Assembly (NCBI RefSeq): GCF_024807945.1
Contig: NZ_JANUFD010000001.1
Coordinates: forward strand, 558,001-622,000
Length of the DNA stretch: 64,000 bases
Direction of reading: 5' to 3'
Origin: Pseudomonas sp. JUb42
Lineage (GTDB): Bacteria; Pseudomonadota; Gammaproteobacteria; Pseudomonadales; Pseudomonadaceae
Below are positions 27,112-38,039 of the stretch, one piece after another. Within the stretch, counting starts at the first letter, position 1. Every line of letters begins with the position of its first letter. Made by a program: the position numbers and the translations under genes. Under the pieces are notes generated by a model, which did no database searches, had not been told where the DNA came from, and worked only from the letters and a program-made list of their open reading frames with translations.

Positions 27112-28915
27112 TGGATCGATCCCGCCAGCAGCACCTCGCGACCGCCTGAACTGGGCACAGATTCGCCAGTTGGTCGTGCGCCACAAAAAAGCCCTGTGGA
27201 TCGCCAACGGCGTGGCGGTCCTGGGCACCCTGTGCAGCGTGCCGATCCCCTTGCTGCTGCCGTTGCTGGTGGACGAAGTGCTACTGGGCCACGGCGACTC
27301 GGCCCTGCGCTTCATGAATCACCTGTTGCCCGACAACCTGCAGAAGGCTGCCGGGTATATCGGCCTGATGCTGTTGTTTACCTTTTGTCTGCGCCTCAGT
27401 GCCCTGGTGTTCAACGTGGTTCAGGCGCGGCTGTTCGCGCGGTTGGCCAAGGACATCGTCTACCGTATCCGCGTGCGCCTGATCGAGCGCCTCAAGCGTA
27501 TTTCCCTGGGTGAATACGAAAGCCTGGGCAGCGGTACGGTGAGCGCGCACCTGGTCACCGATCTCGATACCCTCGACAAGTTCATCGGCGAGACCCTCAG
27601 TCGCTTCCTGGTCGCCATGCTGACCCTGACCGGCACGGCGACCATCCTGATCTTCATGCACTGGAAGCTGGCGTTGCTGATCCTGTTGTTCAACCCCCTG
27701 GTGATCTACGCCACGGTGCAGTTGGGTAAACGGGTCAAGCACCTGAAGAAACTGGAGAACGACAGCACGTCGCGCTTTACCCAGGCCCTCACCGAGACCC
27801 TGGAAGCGATTCAGGAAGTGCGCGCCAGTAATCGCCAGGGTTTCTTCCTTGGCCGGCTCGGCCTGCGGGCCAAGGATGTGCGCGATTACGCCATCGCCTC
27901 GCAATGGAAAAGCGATGCCTCAAGCCGCGCCAGTGGTCTGTTGTTCCAGTTCGGCATCGATATCTTCCGCGCCGTGGCGATGCTTACGGTGCTGTTCTCT
28001 GATTTGTCCATCGGCCAGATGCTCGCGGTGTTCAGTTACCTGTGGTTCATGATTGGCCCGGTCGAGCAGTTGCTCAACCTGCAATACGCCTATTACGCGG
28101 CGGGCGGTGCCCTGAGCCGGATCAACGAGCTGCTGGCTCGGGAGGATGAGCCGCAGTATGTCGGTGGCTCCGATCCGTTCGTCGGTCAGACCACGGTGGG
28201 CATCGATATTCGCGAGCTGAGCTTTGCCTATGGCGAGGTGCAGGTGCTCGATCAATTGAACCTGTCGATTGCGCCCGGCGAAAAGGTCGCCATTGTCGGC
28301 GGCAGCGGCGGTGGCAAGAGCACTCTGGTGCAACTGCTGTTGGGGCTGTACACGGCCCAGTCCGGGACCATCAGCTTCGGCGGCCAGACCCAGCAGGATA
28401 TCGGTCTGGAAACCATTCGTGACAACGTTGCCGTGGTGCTGCAACACCCTGCGTTGTTCAACGACAGCGTGCGCGCCAACTTGACCATGGGCCGCGAGCG
28501 CAGCGATGAAGCCTGCTGGCGTGCCCTTGAGATCGCGCAGCTGGAGGCGACCATTCGTGCCTTGCCTGACGGCCTGGACAGTATCGTCGGACGTTCCGGT
28601 GTACGGCTGTCTGGCGGCCAACGCCAGCGCCTGGCGATTGCCCGGATGGTCTTGGCCGAGCCCAAGGTGGTGATTCTCGACGAAGCCACGTCGGCTCTGG
28701 ATGCCGCCACTGAATACAACCTGCATCAGGCCCTGGCGCGCTTTCTCAGTGCGCGCACGACCCTGATCATTGCCCACCGTCTGTCGGCGGTGAAACAGGC
28801 CGATCGGGTGTTGGTATTCGATGGCGGGCGCATCGCCGAGCAGGGCGGTCATCAGCAACTGATCGCTGACGGCGGCCTTTATGCCAAGCTTTACGGACAC
28901 TTGCAGCAAGTCTGA
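27104..28915 (+). CDS. ABC-type exporter, fused permease and ATPase
   Basis: A protein of about 603 residues with an exporter-type membrane domain (six helices, residues about 20-300) and an ATPase domain. Walker A 'GGSGGGKST' is near residues 399-407, the signature is 'LSGGQRQRLAIARM', Walker B is 'VVILDEATSALD', and the H-loop is 'IIAHRLSAVK'. It should export a lipid, peptide or drug-like substrate as a homodimer; substrate unknown. GTG 27104, with GGAG 9 bases upstream, overlaps the previous stop; an ATG at 27059 would overlap more deeply. Matches the P. aeruginosa PA0860 position. Confidence 0.87.
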   Translation: MPDGSIPPAAPRDRLNWAQIRQLVVRHKKALWIANGVAVLGTLCSVPIPLLLPLLVDEVLLGHGDSALRFMNHLLPDNLQKAAGYIGLMLLFTFCLRLSALVFNVVQARLFARLAKDIVYRIRVRLIERLKRISLGEYESLGSGTVSAHLVTDLDTLDKFIGETLSRFLVAMLTLTGTATILIFMHWKLALLILLFNPLVIYATVQLGKRVKHLKKLENDSTSRFTQALTETLEAIQEVRASNRQGFFLGRLGLRAKDVRDYAIASQWKSDASSRASGLLFQFGIDIFRAVAMLTVLFSDLSIGQMLAVFSYLWFMIGPVEQLLNLQYAYYAAGGALSRINELLAREDEPQYVGGSDPFVGQTTVGIDIRELSFAYGEVQVLDQLNLSIAPGEKVAIVGGSGGGKSTLVQLLLGLYTAQSGTISFGGQTQQDIGLETIRDNVAVVLQHPALFNDSVRANLTMGRERSDEACWRALEIAQLEATIRALPDGLDSIVGRSGVRLSGGQRQRLAIARMVLAEPKVVILDEATSALDAATEYNLHQALARFLSARTTLIIAHRLSAVKQADRVLVFDGGRIAEQGGHQQLIADGGLYAKLYGHLQQV

Positions 28916-28979
28916 CCTGCACCTGCGCCATTGAATCGCCATCTCACGTCAGCGCGGTCACCGGTGTCCGCTCTGTCAC

Positions 28980-28997
28980 TTTGTCAAATTTGACAAA
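28980..28997. promoter_or_regulatory. Perfect 18-bp palindrome upstream of rbdA
   Basis: TTTGTCAAATTTGACAAA is a perfect palindrome about 70 bp upstream of rbdA. The half-sites GTCA and TGAC resemble those of FleQ boxes, but the spacing is two bases shorter than the FleQ consensus I recall, so the regulator is open. Confidence 0.45.
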
Positions 28998-29064
28998 AAC
29001 GACACTCCACTTCGCGGATATGTCCTAGGCTCAGAGCTCAGGACCAGCCGTCGGAAGGGAGCCC

Positions 29065-31527
29065 ATGAAGTCAGAGCGGATCTTTGCCACCCCTAGTCTG
29101 CTGGGCATCGTATGGCCGTTCATTGCCGTCATCCTGTTCCAGACTCTGCTGGGCTGCGTCAGCCTTTACACCCTTTCGGGCGTGCGCAGTTACGTGGCCG
29201 GTGAGAGCCTGTGGTCCAAGGGCCAGAAAGACGCCATCTATTACCTGTCGCTGTATGCCAACAGCCGTAATGAGGCCGACTACCTGCGTTATCGCCAGGC
29301 CATGGCCATCACCCAGGGCGACCATGATTTCCGCATGGCCCTGGAGCAGAAAACCCCTGATCTCGACGCCGCGCGCACGGGCATCCTGCAAGGTGGTAAC
29401 CATCCGGGGGATGCGTCGGGGCTGATCTGGCTGTATCTGAACTTCCGTAATTTGACCTATATGCGCACCGCCATCGGCCATTGGCAGATTGGCGACGAAT
29501 ACATGCTGCGCCTGGATCACCTTGCCCGGGACATGCACGAGCGCATCGCCAGCAATCAGGCAAGCCCGGCCGATCTGCTTGACTGGCGCGAGCAGATCGT
29601 TGCTATCAATGAGGGTGTCACGCCCGCCGCACGAGCGTTTAGCGATGCTCTGGGCGAGGGCTCACGGGCGATCCTGCGGGCATTGCTGCTGTTCAATCTA
29701 TTGACGGCGATCGGCCTGATTCTTCTGGCCCTGCGCCATACCCACAAGCTGCTGGCCCAGCGCCGCGCCTTTGCCGATGCCTTGCAGCTGGAAAAGGATC
29801 GCGCACAAACCACCCTGCAATCCATCGGTGATGCGGTGATCACCACGGATGTCGCCGGGGCCATCGTCTATATGAACCCGGCCGCTGAAAGCATGACCCG
29901 CTGGACCCACACCCAGGCTCTCGGTTTGCCTTTGGCGGCGCTGTTCAACCTGCTCGACGAGAACGATCAGCGCGAAGGCGCAACCCTGGTCGAGCATATT
30001 CTGGCGGGCAAGCTGGGCGCGGGCAGCGAGCATTTCAAATCGATCCAGCGTCTGGATGGCACCACGGTGGCCGTGGCGCTGGTCGGCTCGCCCATCCGTA
30101 CCGAGGAGGGCGCCAGCGGCACGGTGCTGGTCCTGCATGATATGACCCGCGAGCGCCAATACATCGCCAACCTGTCGTGGCAGGCCAGCCATGATGCCCT
30201 GACTGGGCTGGCCAATCGCCGCGAGTTCGAGTTTCGACTGGAGCGGGCTCTGGAATATCAGTTGGTAGAGCCGGGACGGCACTCGCTGATGTTTCTCGAC
30301 CTGGACCAGTTCAAGCTGGTCAACGACACCAGCGGCCATGCGGCCGGGGACGAGCTGCTGCGGCATATCTGTACGGTGTTGCAGCAATGCCTGAGTGAAG
30401 GCGACACCCTGGCGCGCCTGGGGGGTGATGAATTTGGTGTGCTATTGCCCAACTGTTCACCGCAGATCGCCGAAAAGATGGCCGAGGTGCTGCGCCAGTC
30501 CGTGCAGACCCTGCAGTTCGTCTGGAAAGGCCGGCCCTTCGTGACCACGGTCAGCATCGGCCTGGTTCATGGCTCACCGGCCCTGGCGACTTTGGAGGCC
30601 AGCCTGCGGGCAGCGGACATGGCCTGTTACATGGCCAAGGAAAAGGGCCGCAATCGGGTGCAGGTCTATCACCCTGATGACTCTGAGCTGTCCAGTCGCT
30701 TCGGCGAAATGGCCTGGATTCAACGCCTGCACATGGCCCTGGAGGAGAACCGTTTCATCCTGTATGCCCAGGCCATTGCGCCCCTGGACGATAATCCCGA
30801 GCATGCCGGTGGCCATGTGGAAATCCTCCTGCGCCTGCGCGATGAAACCGGGCGCATCATCCTGCCCGACAGCTTCATCCCGGCCGCCGAGCGCTACGGC
30901 ATCATGAGTTCCCTGGATCGCTGGGTGGTGCGCAGTGTGTTCCGGGTGATCGCCAAGTGCTTGCGCGAGGGCCATGCTGGGCCCAAGGCCACCTGCGCGG
31001 TCAATCTGTCCGGCGCCAGTGTTGGCAATGATGAGTTTCTCGAGTTCCTGCGCCAGCAGTTCAAGACCTTCGGCATTCCGCCGCATATGATTTGTTTTGA
31101 AATCACCGAGACCGTGGCCATCTCCAATCTGGGCAGCGCGATTCGCTTTATTAACGAGTTGAAGGCTATGGGCTGTTACTTCGCTCTGGATGATTTCTGC
31201 GCTGGGATGTCAACCTTTTCCTACCTCAAGCATCTGCCGGTGGACTACCTGAAAATCGACGGCAGCTTCGTCAAGGACATGCTCGATAACCCGATCAACC
31301 GGGCCATGGTCGAGGTGATCAACCATATTGGCCATGTGATGGGTAAGCGGACCATCGCCGAGTTTGTCGAAACTCCACAGATCGAGGCGGCTTTACAGGA
31401 GATCGGTGTCGATTTCGCACAGGGCTATCTGATCGAAAAACCCCGGCTGTTCACCTGCGAGTGCCTGCACGCACGGCCGGCGCGGCCGGTGACCAGGCTC
31501 GCCAGCGTGCCGGGGGCATTCGGTTGA
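29065..31527 (+). CDS. rbdA: RbdA-like dual GGDEF/EAL c-di-GMP protein
   Basis: An 820-residue inner membrane protein. Two helices (about residues 12-34 and 208-230) enclose a periplasmic sensor domain, followed by a PAS domain (about 245-370), GGDEF (motif intact, about 453-457) and EAL. The EAL signature is 'EILLRL', and the other phosphodiesterase residues ('CAVNLSG', 'FEITET', 'DDF', 'LKIDGSFV', 'DFAQGYLIEKP') look intact. The RxxD inhibitory site before GGDEF is 'SEGD', so Arg is missing. P. aeruginosa RbdA is a biofilm-dispersal phosphodiesterase activated through GGDEF by GTP; neighbours here match its locus. Confidence 0.88.
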   Translation: MKSERIFATPSLLGIVWPFIAVILFQTLLGCVSLYTLSGVRSYVAGESLWSKGQKDAIYYLSLYANSRNEADYLRYRQAMAITQGDHDFRMALEQKTPDLDAARTGILQGGNHPGDASGLIWLYLNFRNLTYMRTAIGHWQIGDEYMLRLDHLARDMHERIASNQASPADLLDWREQIVAINEGVTPAARAFSDALGEGSRAILRALLLFNLLTAIGLILLALRHTHKLLAQRRAFADALQLEKDRAQTTLQSIGDAVITTDVAGAIVYMNPAAESMTRWTHTQALGLPLAALFNLLDENDQREGATLVEHILAGKLGAGSEHFKSIQRLDGTTVAVALVGSPIRTEEGASGTVLVLHDMTRERQYIANLSWQASHDALTGLANRREFEFRLERALEYQLVEPGRHSLMFLDLDQFKLVNDTSGHAAGDELLRHICTVLQQCLSEGDTLARLGGDEFGVLLPNCSPQIAEKMAEVLRQSVQTLQFVWKGRPFVTTVSIGLVHGSPALATLEASLRAADMACYMAKEKGRNRVQVYHPDDSELSSRFGEMAWIQRLHMALEENRFILYAQAIAPLDDNPEHAGGHVEILLRLRDETGRIILPDSFIPAAERYGIMSSLDRWVVRSVFRVIAKCLREGHAGPKATCAVNLSGASVGNDEFLEFLRQQFKTFGIPPHMICFEITETVAISNLGSAIRFINELKAMGCYFALDDFCAGMSTFSYLKHLPVDYLKIDGSFVKDMLDNPINRAMVEVINHIGHVMGKRTIAEFVETPQIEAALQEIGVDFAQGYLIEKPRLFTCECLHARPARPVTRLASVPGAFG

Positions 31528-31530
31528 GGC

Positions 31531-32457
<927 letters not shown>

Positions 32458-32674
32458 GGTTGCACTCCTCAGCAAGTGTTGCTGTCTTGAATGAGGTAGA
32501 GCGAAAGTCGTGCCATCTACGGAAAATTAAATTAACTGCCGCAGGATCAAGGGCTTGGCGCTTTGGCGGAACTGCCATTGAATTGGCGTTGGCAGTTTGT
32601 TGGCGAGGAGAGGGGCAGAAAACGGTCGCCGCACCGTTTGGCGACAGATTACTGCCGCCAAGCAGCGAGAGGGC

Positions 32675-33415
32675 TTATTGCGCGTTGAAAGCCTGGCCGT
32701 TGATGCCAGCGCTGTCGGGGCCCATCAGGTACAGGTACACCGGCATGATCTGCTCGGGCAGCGGGTTATCCAGCGGGTTCTCCCCCGGATAGGCCTGGGC
32801 ACGCATGCTGGTGCGGGTCGCCCCCGGATTGATGCTGTTGGCCCGCACTGGCGCGACACCATCGACTTCTTCGGCCAGAGTCTGCATCAGGCCTTCGGTG
32901 GCGAACTTCGACACGCCATAGGCGCCCCAGTAGGCCTTGCCCTTGCGCCCGACACTGCTGGAGGTGAATACCACCGATGCGTCCTGGGACAGCTTGAGCA
33001 GCGGCAGCAGGGTGCTGGTCAGCATGAACATGGCGTTGACGTTAATGTGCATGACGCGCATGAAGTTCTCGCCGGACAACTGTTCCAGGGGCGTGCGCGG
33101 ACCGATGATCGAGGCGTTGTGCAGCAGGCCGTCGAGGTGGCCGAATTCGCTTTCGATCATCGCTGCCAGCTCGTCGTACTGATGGGGCAGGGCAGTTTCC
33201 AGGTTGAACGGAATCACCGCTGGTTGTGGGTAGCCAGCGGCTTCAATCTGGTCATAGACCTGGGTCAGGTTGGCTTCGGTCTTGCCCAGCAGTAACACGG
33301 TGGCGCCATGGGCGGCGTAGGTCAGCGCGGCAGCGGCACCGATGCCACGTCCGGCGCCGGTGACCAGAATTACCCGGTCCTTGAGCAGTTCAGGGCGAGC
33401 GGAGTAGTCGAACAT
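32675..33415 (-). CDS. yciK: YciK-type short-chain dehydrogenase
   Basis: A 246-residue SDR with the cofactor motif 'LVTGAGRGIGAAAALTYAA' (about residues 13-31), 'LLHNASI' and the catalytic 'YGVSK' (YxxxK). It matches the YciK family, an NAD(P)-dependent oxidoreductase of unclear substrate. ATG 33415 has GAGGT upstream, whereas the longer frame to 33514 runs into the REP element and is rejected. It follows mupP and ubiG on the same strand, an arrangement conserved in pseudomonads. Confidence 0.88.
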   Translation of the reverse strand: MFDYSARPELLKDRVILVTGAGRGIGAAAALTYAAHGATVLLLGKTEANLTQVYDQIEAAGYPQPAVIPFNLETALPHQYDELAAMIESEFGHLDGLLHNASIIGPRTPLEQLSGENFMRVMHINVNAMFMLTSTLLPLLKLSQDASVVFTSSSVGRKGKAYWGAYGVSKFATEGLMQTLAEEVDGVAPVRANSINPGATRTSMRAQAYPGENPLDNPLPEQIMPVYLYLMGPDSAGINGQAFNAQ

Positions 33416-33463
33416 GGGGTACCTCGGTGAAAATAGATGATTGGCGTCGTCCCACAGCAACCA

Positions 33464-33556
33464 CTGTGGGAGCGAGGCTTGCCCGCGAATCAGTCGCTGC
33501 GGTGAACCAGACATATTGCGTTATCGTTCTTCACGGGCAAGCCTCGCTCCCACAAA
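33464..33556. repeat. Paired REP element (TGTGGGAGCGAGGCTTGCCC type)
   Basis: Arms 'CTGTGGGAGCGAGGCTTGCC' and 'GGGCAAGCCTCGCTCCCACA' face each other across about 45 bp, between yciK and mupP. If these genes form one minus-strand transcript, the element lies inside it. Confidence 0.9.
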
Positions 33557-33593
33557 GAACTCAGTTACTTATAAGGTGTTGATGAGCACCGTA

Positions 33594-34265
33594 TCAACAA
33601 CTGCACAACGCGTTATCCAGCACCTTGCGCAGCTCCAGCGGGTGATCCACCACCACATCGGCACCCCAGTGATCCGGGTTGTCATGGGGGTGGATATAGC
33701 CGTAGCGCACGGCGGCGGTGCGGGTGCCGGCGTCGCGGCCGGACTCGATATCGCGCAGGTCATCACCGACGAACAGCACGCTGGCCGGGTCCAGGTCGAG
33801 CATGCGGCAGGCCAGGATCAGCGGTTCCGGGTCCGGCTTGCTGCGGGTCACATGGTCCGGGCAGATCAGCAGGGCCGAGCGCTCGGCCAGCTTGAGTTGC
33901 TGCATGATCGGTTCGGCAAAGCGCACCGGCTTGTTGGTCACCACGGCCCAGATCAGGTTGGCTTTTTCGATGTCGGCCAGCAGCTCGGCCATGCCGTCGA
34001 ACAGATGGCTATGGACGGCGCAACCGACCTGATAGCGCTCCAGAAACTCCAGGCGCAGGGCCTCGAATTCCGGGGCCTCGGGGGACATGGCGAAGGTCGC
34101 TGCGACCATGGCCCTGGCGCCGCCGGAGATCTGGTCGCGGATCAGTTTGTCGGCGATTGGCGGTAATTCGCGATCGGCCAGCATGGCCTGGCAAATGGCG
34201 ATGAAGTCCGGCGCGGTGTCGAGCAGCGTGCCGTCCATATCGAAGAGAACTGCCCTCAAGCGCAT
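33594..34265 (-). CDS. mupP: N-acetylmuramic acid 6-phosphate phosphatase
   Basis: A 223-residue HAD-superfamily phosphatase with '[14 protein letters not shown]' (nucleophile Asp9), 'VTNKP' and 'SKPDPEPL...[12 protein letters not shown]'. Older annotations call it phosphoglycolate phosphatase (Gph). The copy between ubiG and yciK in pseudomonads is MupP, which dephosphorylates MurNAc 6-phosphate in the cell-wall recycling route that bypasses de novo UDP-MurNAc synthesis. It starts 4 bp after ubiG. Confidence 0.88.
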   Translation of the reverse strand: MRLRAVLFDMDGTLLDTAPDFIAICQAMLADRELPPIADKLIRDQISGGARAMVAATFAMSPEAPEFEALRLEFLERYQVGCAVHSHLFDGMAELLADIEKANLIWAVVTNKPVRFAEPIMQQLKLAERSALLICPDHVTRSKPDPEPLILACRMLDLDPASVLFVGDDLRDIESGRDAGTRTAAVRYGYIHPHDNPDHWGADVVVDHPLELRKVLDNALCSC

Positions 34266-34269
34266 GCTG

Positions 34270-34968
34270 TCATGCCTCCCGCAACGTCTGGATCATGTAG
34301 TTGACGTCGACATCGGACGCCAGCTTGTAGTGTTTGGTCAGGGGGTTGTAGGTCAGGCCGATGATGTCCTTGACCGTAAGCCCCGCCGCTCGGCTCCAGG
34401 CACCCAGTTCGGAAGGACGGATGAATTTCTTGAAATCGTGGGTGCCACGCGGCAGCAGGCCCATGATGTATTCGGCGCCGACGATGGCGAACAGGTAAGC
34501 CTTGGGGTTGCGGTTGATGGTGGAGAAGAACACCTGGCCGCCGGGCTTGACCATGCGCATGCAGGAGCGGATTACCGACGACGGATCCGGCACGTGCTCG
34601 AGCATTTCCAGGCAAGTGACCACGTCGAACTGCTCGGGCATCTCTTCAGCCAGGGCTTCGGCAGTGATCTGCCGGTATTCCACTTCCACGCCGGATTCCA
34701 ACTGGTGCAGGCGGGCCACGGCCAGGGGTGCTTCGCCCATGTCGATGCCGGTGACGGTGGCACCGCGCTGAGCCATGGCTTCGCTGAGGATGCCGCCGCC
34801 GCAGCCGACGTCGAGGACCTTTTTGCCGGCCAGATTGACCCGTTCGTCGATCCAGTTGACTCGCAGCGGGTTGATGTCGTGCAGCGGCTTGAATTCACTT
34901 TCGCGGTCCCACCAGCGATGGGCAAGGGCTTCGAATTTGGCGATTTCAGCGTGGTCGACGTTGCTCAT
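34270..34968 (-). CDS. ubiG: Ubiquinone biosynthesis O-methyltransferase
   Basis: A 232-residue class I SAM methyltransferase. UbiG landmarks are '[29 protein letters not shown]' at the N-terminus, the SAM-binding '[20 protein letters not shown]' and 'EMLEHVPDP'. It methylates two ring hydroxyls in ubiquinone synthesis. 'AGAGGA' precedes the ATG. It is the first gene of the ubiG-mupP-yciK run. Confidence 0.95.
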   Translation of the reverse strand: MSNVDHAEIAKFEALAHRWWDRESEFKPLHDINPLRVNWIDERVNLAGKKVLDVGCGGGILSEAMAQRGATVTGIDMGEAPLAVARLHQLESGVEVEYRQITAEALAEEMPEQFDVVTCLEMLEHVPDPSSVIRSCMRMVKPGGQVFFSTINRNPKAYLFAIVGAEYIMGLLPRGTHDFKKFIRPSELGAWSRAAGLTVKDIIGLTYNPLTKHYKLASDVDVNYMIQTLREA

Positions 34969-35010
34969 GGGAGTGTCCTCTTAAACTCAGAATTCGGTTA
35001 GGCCGGCCGC

Positions 35011-36363
35011 TCAACGCGGGTGTGGGCCGTCTTGTTCGGCCAGGCCGCTGATCCGCAGGCCCCAGGCCCGGGCGGTCTGGCCCAGCGCCTGTTCATCCAT
35101 GCGGGTCAGGCGACGCTCTTCGAGCAAGGCCTTGCCTGCCACCCACACATGGCTGACGCAATCGCGGCCGGTGGCATATATCAGTTGCGATACCGGATCA
35201 TAGACCGGTTGCTGGGCCAGGCCGGACAGGTCGAAGGCGACCATGTCGGCGGCCTTGCCAATCTCCAGGGAGCCGACCTCGGCCTGCAGGCCCAGGGCGC
35301 GGGCGCCGTTGAGGGTCGCCATGCGCAGGGCGCGATGGGCGTCCAGGGCGGTGGCCGAGCCGGCGACCGCCTTGGCCAGCAGTGCTGCGGTACGGGTTTC
35401 GCCGAGCAGATCCAGGTCATTGTTGCTGGCCGCGCCGTCGGTGCCCACTGCAACGTTGACGCCGGCCTGCCACAGGCGCTCCACCGGGCAGAAGCCACTG
35501 GCCAGTTTCAGGTTGGATTCCGGGCAATGAATCACGCTGGAGTTGCTTTCTACCAGCAAAGCCAGGTCGTCATCGCTGATTTGGGTCATGTGAACGGCCT
35601 GGAAGCGCGGCCCGAGCATGCCGAGACGGTGCAGGCGGGCCAGCGGGCGCTCCTGATTCTGTGCCACAGCCTGTTCGACTTCGAAGGCCGTTTCATGGAC
35701 GTGCATCTGGATCATGGCGTCGAGTTCGTCGGCGATGACCCGGATCTTTTCCAGATTGTCGTCGCCCACGGTGTAAGGCGCATGCGGACCGAAGGCGACG
35801 GTGATGCGCGGGTGATGGGCCAGGTCATTGAACAGTTCGACGCCGATATGCAAGGCTTCGTCGGTATTGCGTGCGCCGGGGATCGGGAAGTCGAGCACCG
35901 GTACGGTGATCTGCGCGCGCATGCCGCTGTTGTGCACGCGCTCGCTGGCCACCTTGGGGTAGAAGTACATGTCCGAGAAGCAGGTAATGCCGCCCTTGAG
36001 CTGCTCGGCGATGGCCAGGTCGGTGCCGTCGCGGACGAAGGCCTCATCAACCCATTTGCCTTCGGCGGGCCAGATATGCTCTTCGAGCCAGGTCATCAGT
36101 GGCAGGTCGTCGGCCAAGCCGCGAAACAGGGTCATGGCGGCGTGGCCGTGGGCATTGATCAGGCCGGGGCTGAGCAACATGCCCGGCAACTCGCGAACCT
36201 CGACAGCCTGCTGTTTCAAAGCCTCGGCCCGGGGACCGATGTAGACGATGCGCCCATCACGAACGCCCAGGCCATGCTCCTTGAGCACCACGCCGGCGGG
36301 TTCGACCGGCACCAGCCAAGTGGGCAGGAGCAGCAGGTCGAGGGGAGCGTTGGTGTTCGGCAT
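35011..36363 (-). CDS. mtaD: TRZ/ATZ family hydrolase, methylthioadenosine/adenosylhomocysteine deaminase type
   Basis: A 450-residue amidohydrolase with the metal ligands 'NAHGHAAM' (HxH), '[10 protein letters not shown]', '[12 protein letters not shown]' and the catalytic Asp in '[14 protein letters not shown]'. This family deaminates 5'-methylthioadenosine and S-adenosylhomocysteine; the P. aeruginosa gene in this position (PA3170) is known to me as a methylthioadenosine deaminase. The divergent neighbour mtnA works in the same salvage route, which supports the assignment. Confidence 0.85.
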   Translation of the reverse strand: MPNTNAPLDLLLLPTWLVPVEPAGVVLKEHGLGVRDGRIVYIGPRAEALKQQAVEVRELPGMLLSPGLINAHGHAAMTLFRGLADDLPLMTWLEEHIWPAEGKWVDEAFVRDGTDLAIAEQLKGGITCFSDMYFYPKVASERVHNSGMRAQITVPVLDFPIPGARNTDEALHIGVELFNDLAHHPRITVAFGPHAPYTVGDDNLEKIRVIADELDAMIQMHVHETAFEVEQAVAQNQERPLARLHRLGMLGPRFQAVHMTQISDDDLALLVESNSSVIHCPESNLKLASGFCPVERLWQAGVNVAVGTDGAASNNDLDLLGETRTAALLAKAVAGSATALDAHRALRMATLNGARALGLQAEVGSLEIGKAADMVAFDLSGLAQQPVYDPVSQLIYATGRDCVSHVWVAGKALLEERRLTRMDEQALGQTARAWGLRISGLAEQDGPHPR

Positions 36364-36430
36364 GGCAAGGCTTCCGGGCTTATTTATAGGGACGGCGAAG
36401 TATACCCGAGCGTCTTGCCGGACGGCTCGC

Positions 36431-36436
36431 TATAAT
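36431..36436 (+). promoter_or_regulatory. Candidate -10 element of mtnA
   Basis: A perfect TATAAT follows GCTCGC, with no good -35 match at 17 bp. It lies about 230 bp upstream of mtnA, so a transcript from here would have a long leader that contains the REP pair at 36537-36610. Confidence 0.4.
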
Positions 36437-36536
36437 CGGCGGCTTTTGGCCCCTTGTTTGCGAATTGCAAAGGTTTGCGTGCAGGCTTTCATAACGTGAA
36501 GCAGGCGTTACGCCTTGTTGTGGCAAACACCGGACC

Positions 36537-36610
36537 TGTAGGAGTTGCCGAAGGCTGCGAAAGCGATCTAGTCAGGCAGCCCTATTCGCAGCCTTCGGCA
36601 GCTCCTACAA
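36537..36610. repeat. Paired REP element (TGTAGGAGTTGCCGAAGGCTGCGAA type)
   Basis: Arms 'TGTAGGAGTTGCCGAAGGCT' and 'AGCCTTCGGCAGCTCCTACA' face each other across about 25 bp, in the 303-bp region between the divergent mtaD and mtnA genes. It is a different REP family from the ones at 20046, 22893 and 33464. Confidence 0.9.
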
Positions 36611-36666
36611 AATCGTATTTCAATTCAGATGGTTATGTTGTGTTTGATAAGAGAGTGGGGTGTGTA

Positions 36667-37743
36667 ATGCGCGATCGACTGTTGGCTGCAGAGAAAGTGA
36701 AGGCCATCGATTGGCGAGACGACGCGCTCTACCTGTTGGATCAGCGGGTTTTGCCGTTCGAGGAAACCTGGCACGCCTATAACAGTGCCGCTGGGGTGGC
36801 TGAGGCGATTCGCTCGATGGTCGTGCGCGGCGCGCCGGCCATCGGTATCAGCGCGGCCTATGGCATCGTGCTGGGTGCCCGCGCCCGTATCGCGGCCGGT
36901 GGTGACTGGGCGGCCGGGCTGGTAGAGGATTTTTCCATACTGGCGGCATCACGGCCGACTGCGGTCAATCTGTTCTGGGCGCTCAACCGCATGCGCGATC
37001 GCCTGCAACGGCTCAAGCCCACTGATGATCCGTTGACGGTGCTGGAAGCCGAGGCGGTGGCTATTCATCTGAGTGATCGCGAAGCCAACCTGACCATGGC
37101 CCAACTGGGCGCCGAGCTGATCCGCAAGCATCAGGGCAATCTGCAGACCGTGCTTACCCACTGCAATACCGGGGCTCTGGCCACTGGCGGCTTCGGTACT
37201 GCCCTGGGCGTTATCCGTGCGGCGCACCTGGAAGGGATGATCGAGCGGGTCTACGCCGATGAAACCCGGCCCTGGCTGCAAGGCTCGCGTCTGACCGCCT
37301 GGGAACTGGCCAACGAAGGCATCCCGGTCACGCTTAACGCCGATTCGGCTGCGGCTCACTTGATGCGCACCAAAGGCCTGACCTGGGTCATCGTCGGCGC
37401 CGACCGTATCACCGCCAATGGCGACGTGGCGAACAAGATCGGTACTTATCAACTGGCCGTAGCCGCCATGCACCACGGTGTGCGGTTCATGGTGGTGGCG
37501 CCGAGTTCGACCATTGACATGGAAACCGCCAGCGGCGATGACATCGTCATCGAAGAGCGCGACGGTCGCGAATTGCTGGAAGTGGGCGGGCAGCGGGTCG
37601 GCGCGGATGTAGAAGCCTTCAATCCGGTGTTCGATGTGACTCCGGCAGACTTGATCGATGCCATCGTGACCGAAAAAGGCATCGTCGAGCGCCCTGATGC
37701 AGCGAAGATGGCCCTGCTGATGAGCCGTAAACACCTGCATTAA
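36667..37743 (+). CDS. mtnA: S-methyl-5-thioribose-1-phosphate isomerase
   Basis: A 358-residue MtnA enzyme of methionine salvage that isomerises methylthioribose 1-phosphate to methylthioribulose 1-phosphate. '[16 protein letters not shown]' near the start, the catalytic Cys166 in '[12 protein letters not shown]' and Asp246 in '[18 protein letters not shown]' are present. ATG 36667 gives the standard N-terminus; the longer frame from 36454 runs through the REP element and is rejected. Confidence 0.94.
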   Translation: MRDRLLAAEKVKAIDWRDDALYLLDQRVLPFEETWHAYNSAAGVAEAIRSMVVRGAPAIGISAAYGIVLGARARIAAGGDWAAGLVEDFSILAASRPTAVNLFWALNRMRDRLQRLKPTDDPLTVLEAEAVAIHLSDREANLTMAQLGAELIRKHQGNLQTVLTHCNTGALATGGFGTALGVIRAAHLEGMIERVYADETRPWLQGSRLTAWELANEGIPVTLNADSAAAHLMRTKGLTWVIVGADRITANGDVANKIGTYQLAVAAMHHGVRFMVVAPSSTIDMETASGDDIVIEERDGRELLEVGGQRVGADVEAFNPVFDVTPADLIDAIVTEKGIVERPDAAKMALLMSRKHLH

Positions 37744-38039
37744 AATGGCCCGGCCAATTGCCATGAAGGCGCCTGTGCGGCTCTGTGAGCGCGTATCAGG
37801 CGTCTTCTGGTCGCCTCGCTCATTTTCAGCGCCTTCAAGGGATAGGTCCATGACGGCGTTTGTGCTAACATCCGGCGGTTTCCGGGAGTGCTTGCAAGAG
37901 TGGTCCCCACTGCACAGATCCAGGGCATAACTCGTTGATTTGTCGTAAGTCGCTATCCGGCACAGGCCGCTAGCGGCGAGCTTCGTTCGTCCCGCATGGA
38001 TGACACGAGGTTTCACCAGAAAAAGGAATCAGGCTTCTC

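Noticed and set aside
35020..36435. A 471-codon plus-strand frame opposite mtaD
   Set aside because: Shadow frame; mtaD on the minus strand has all metal ligands and a clear start.
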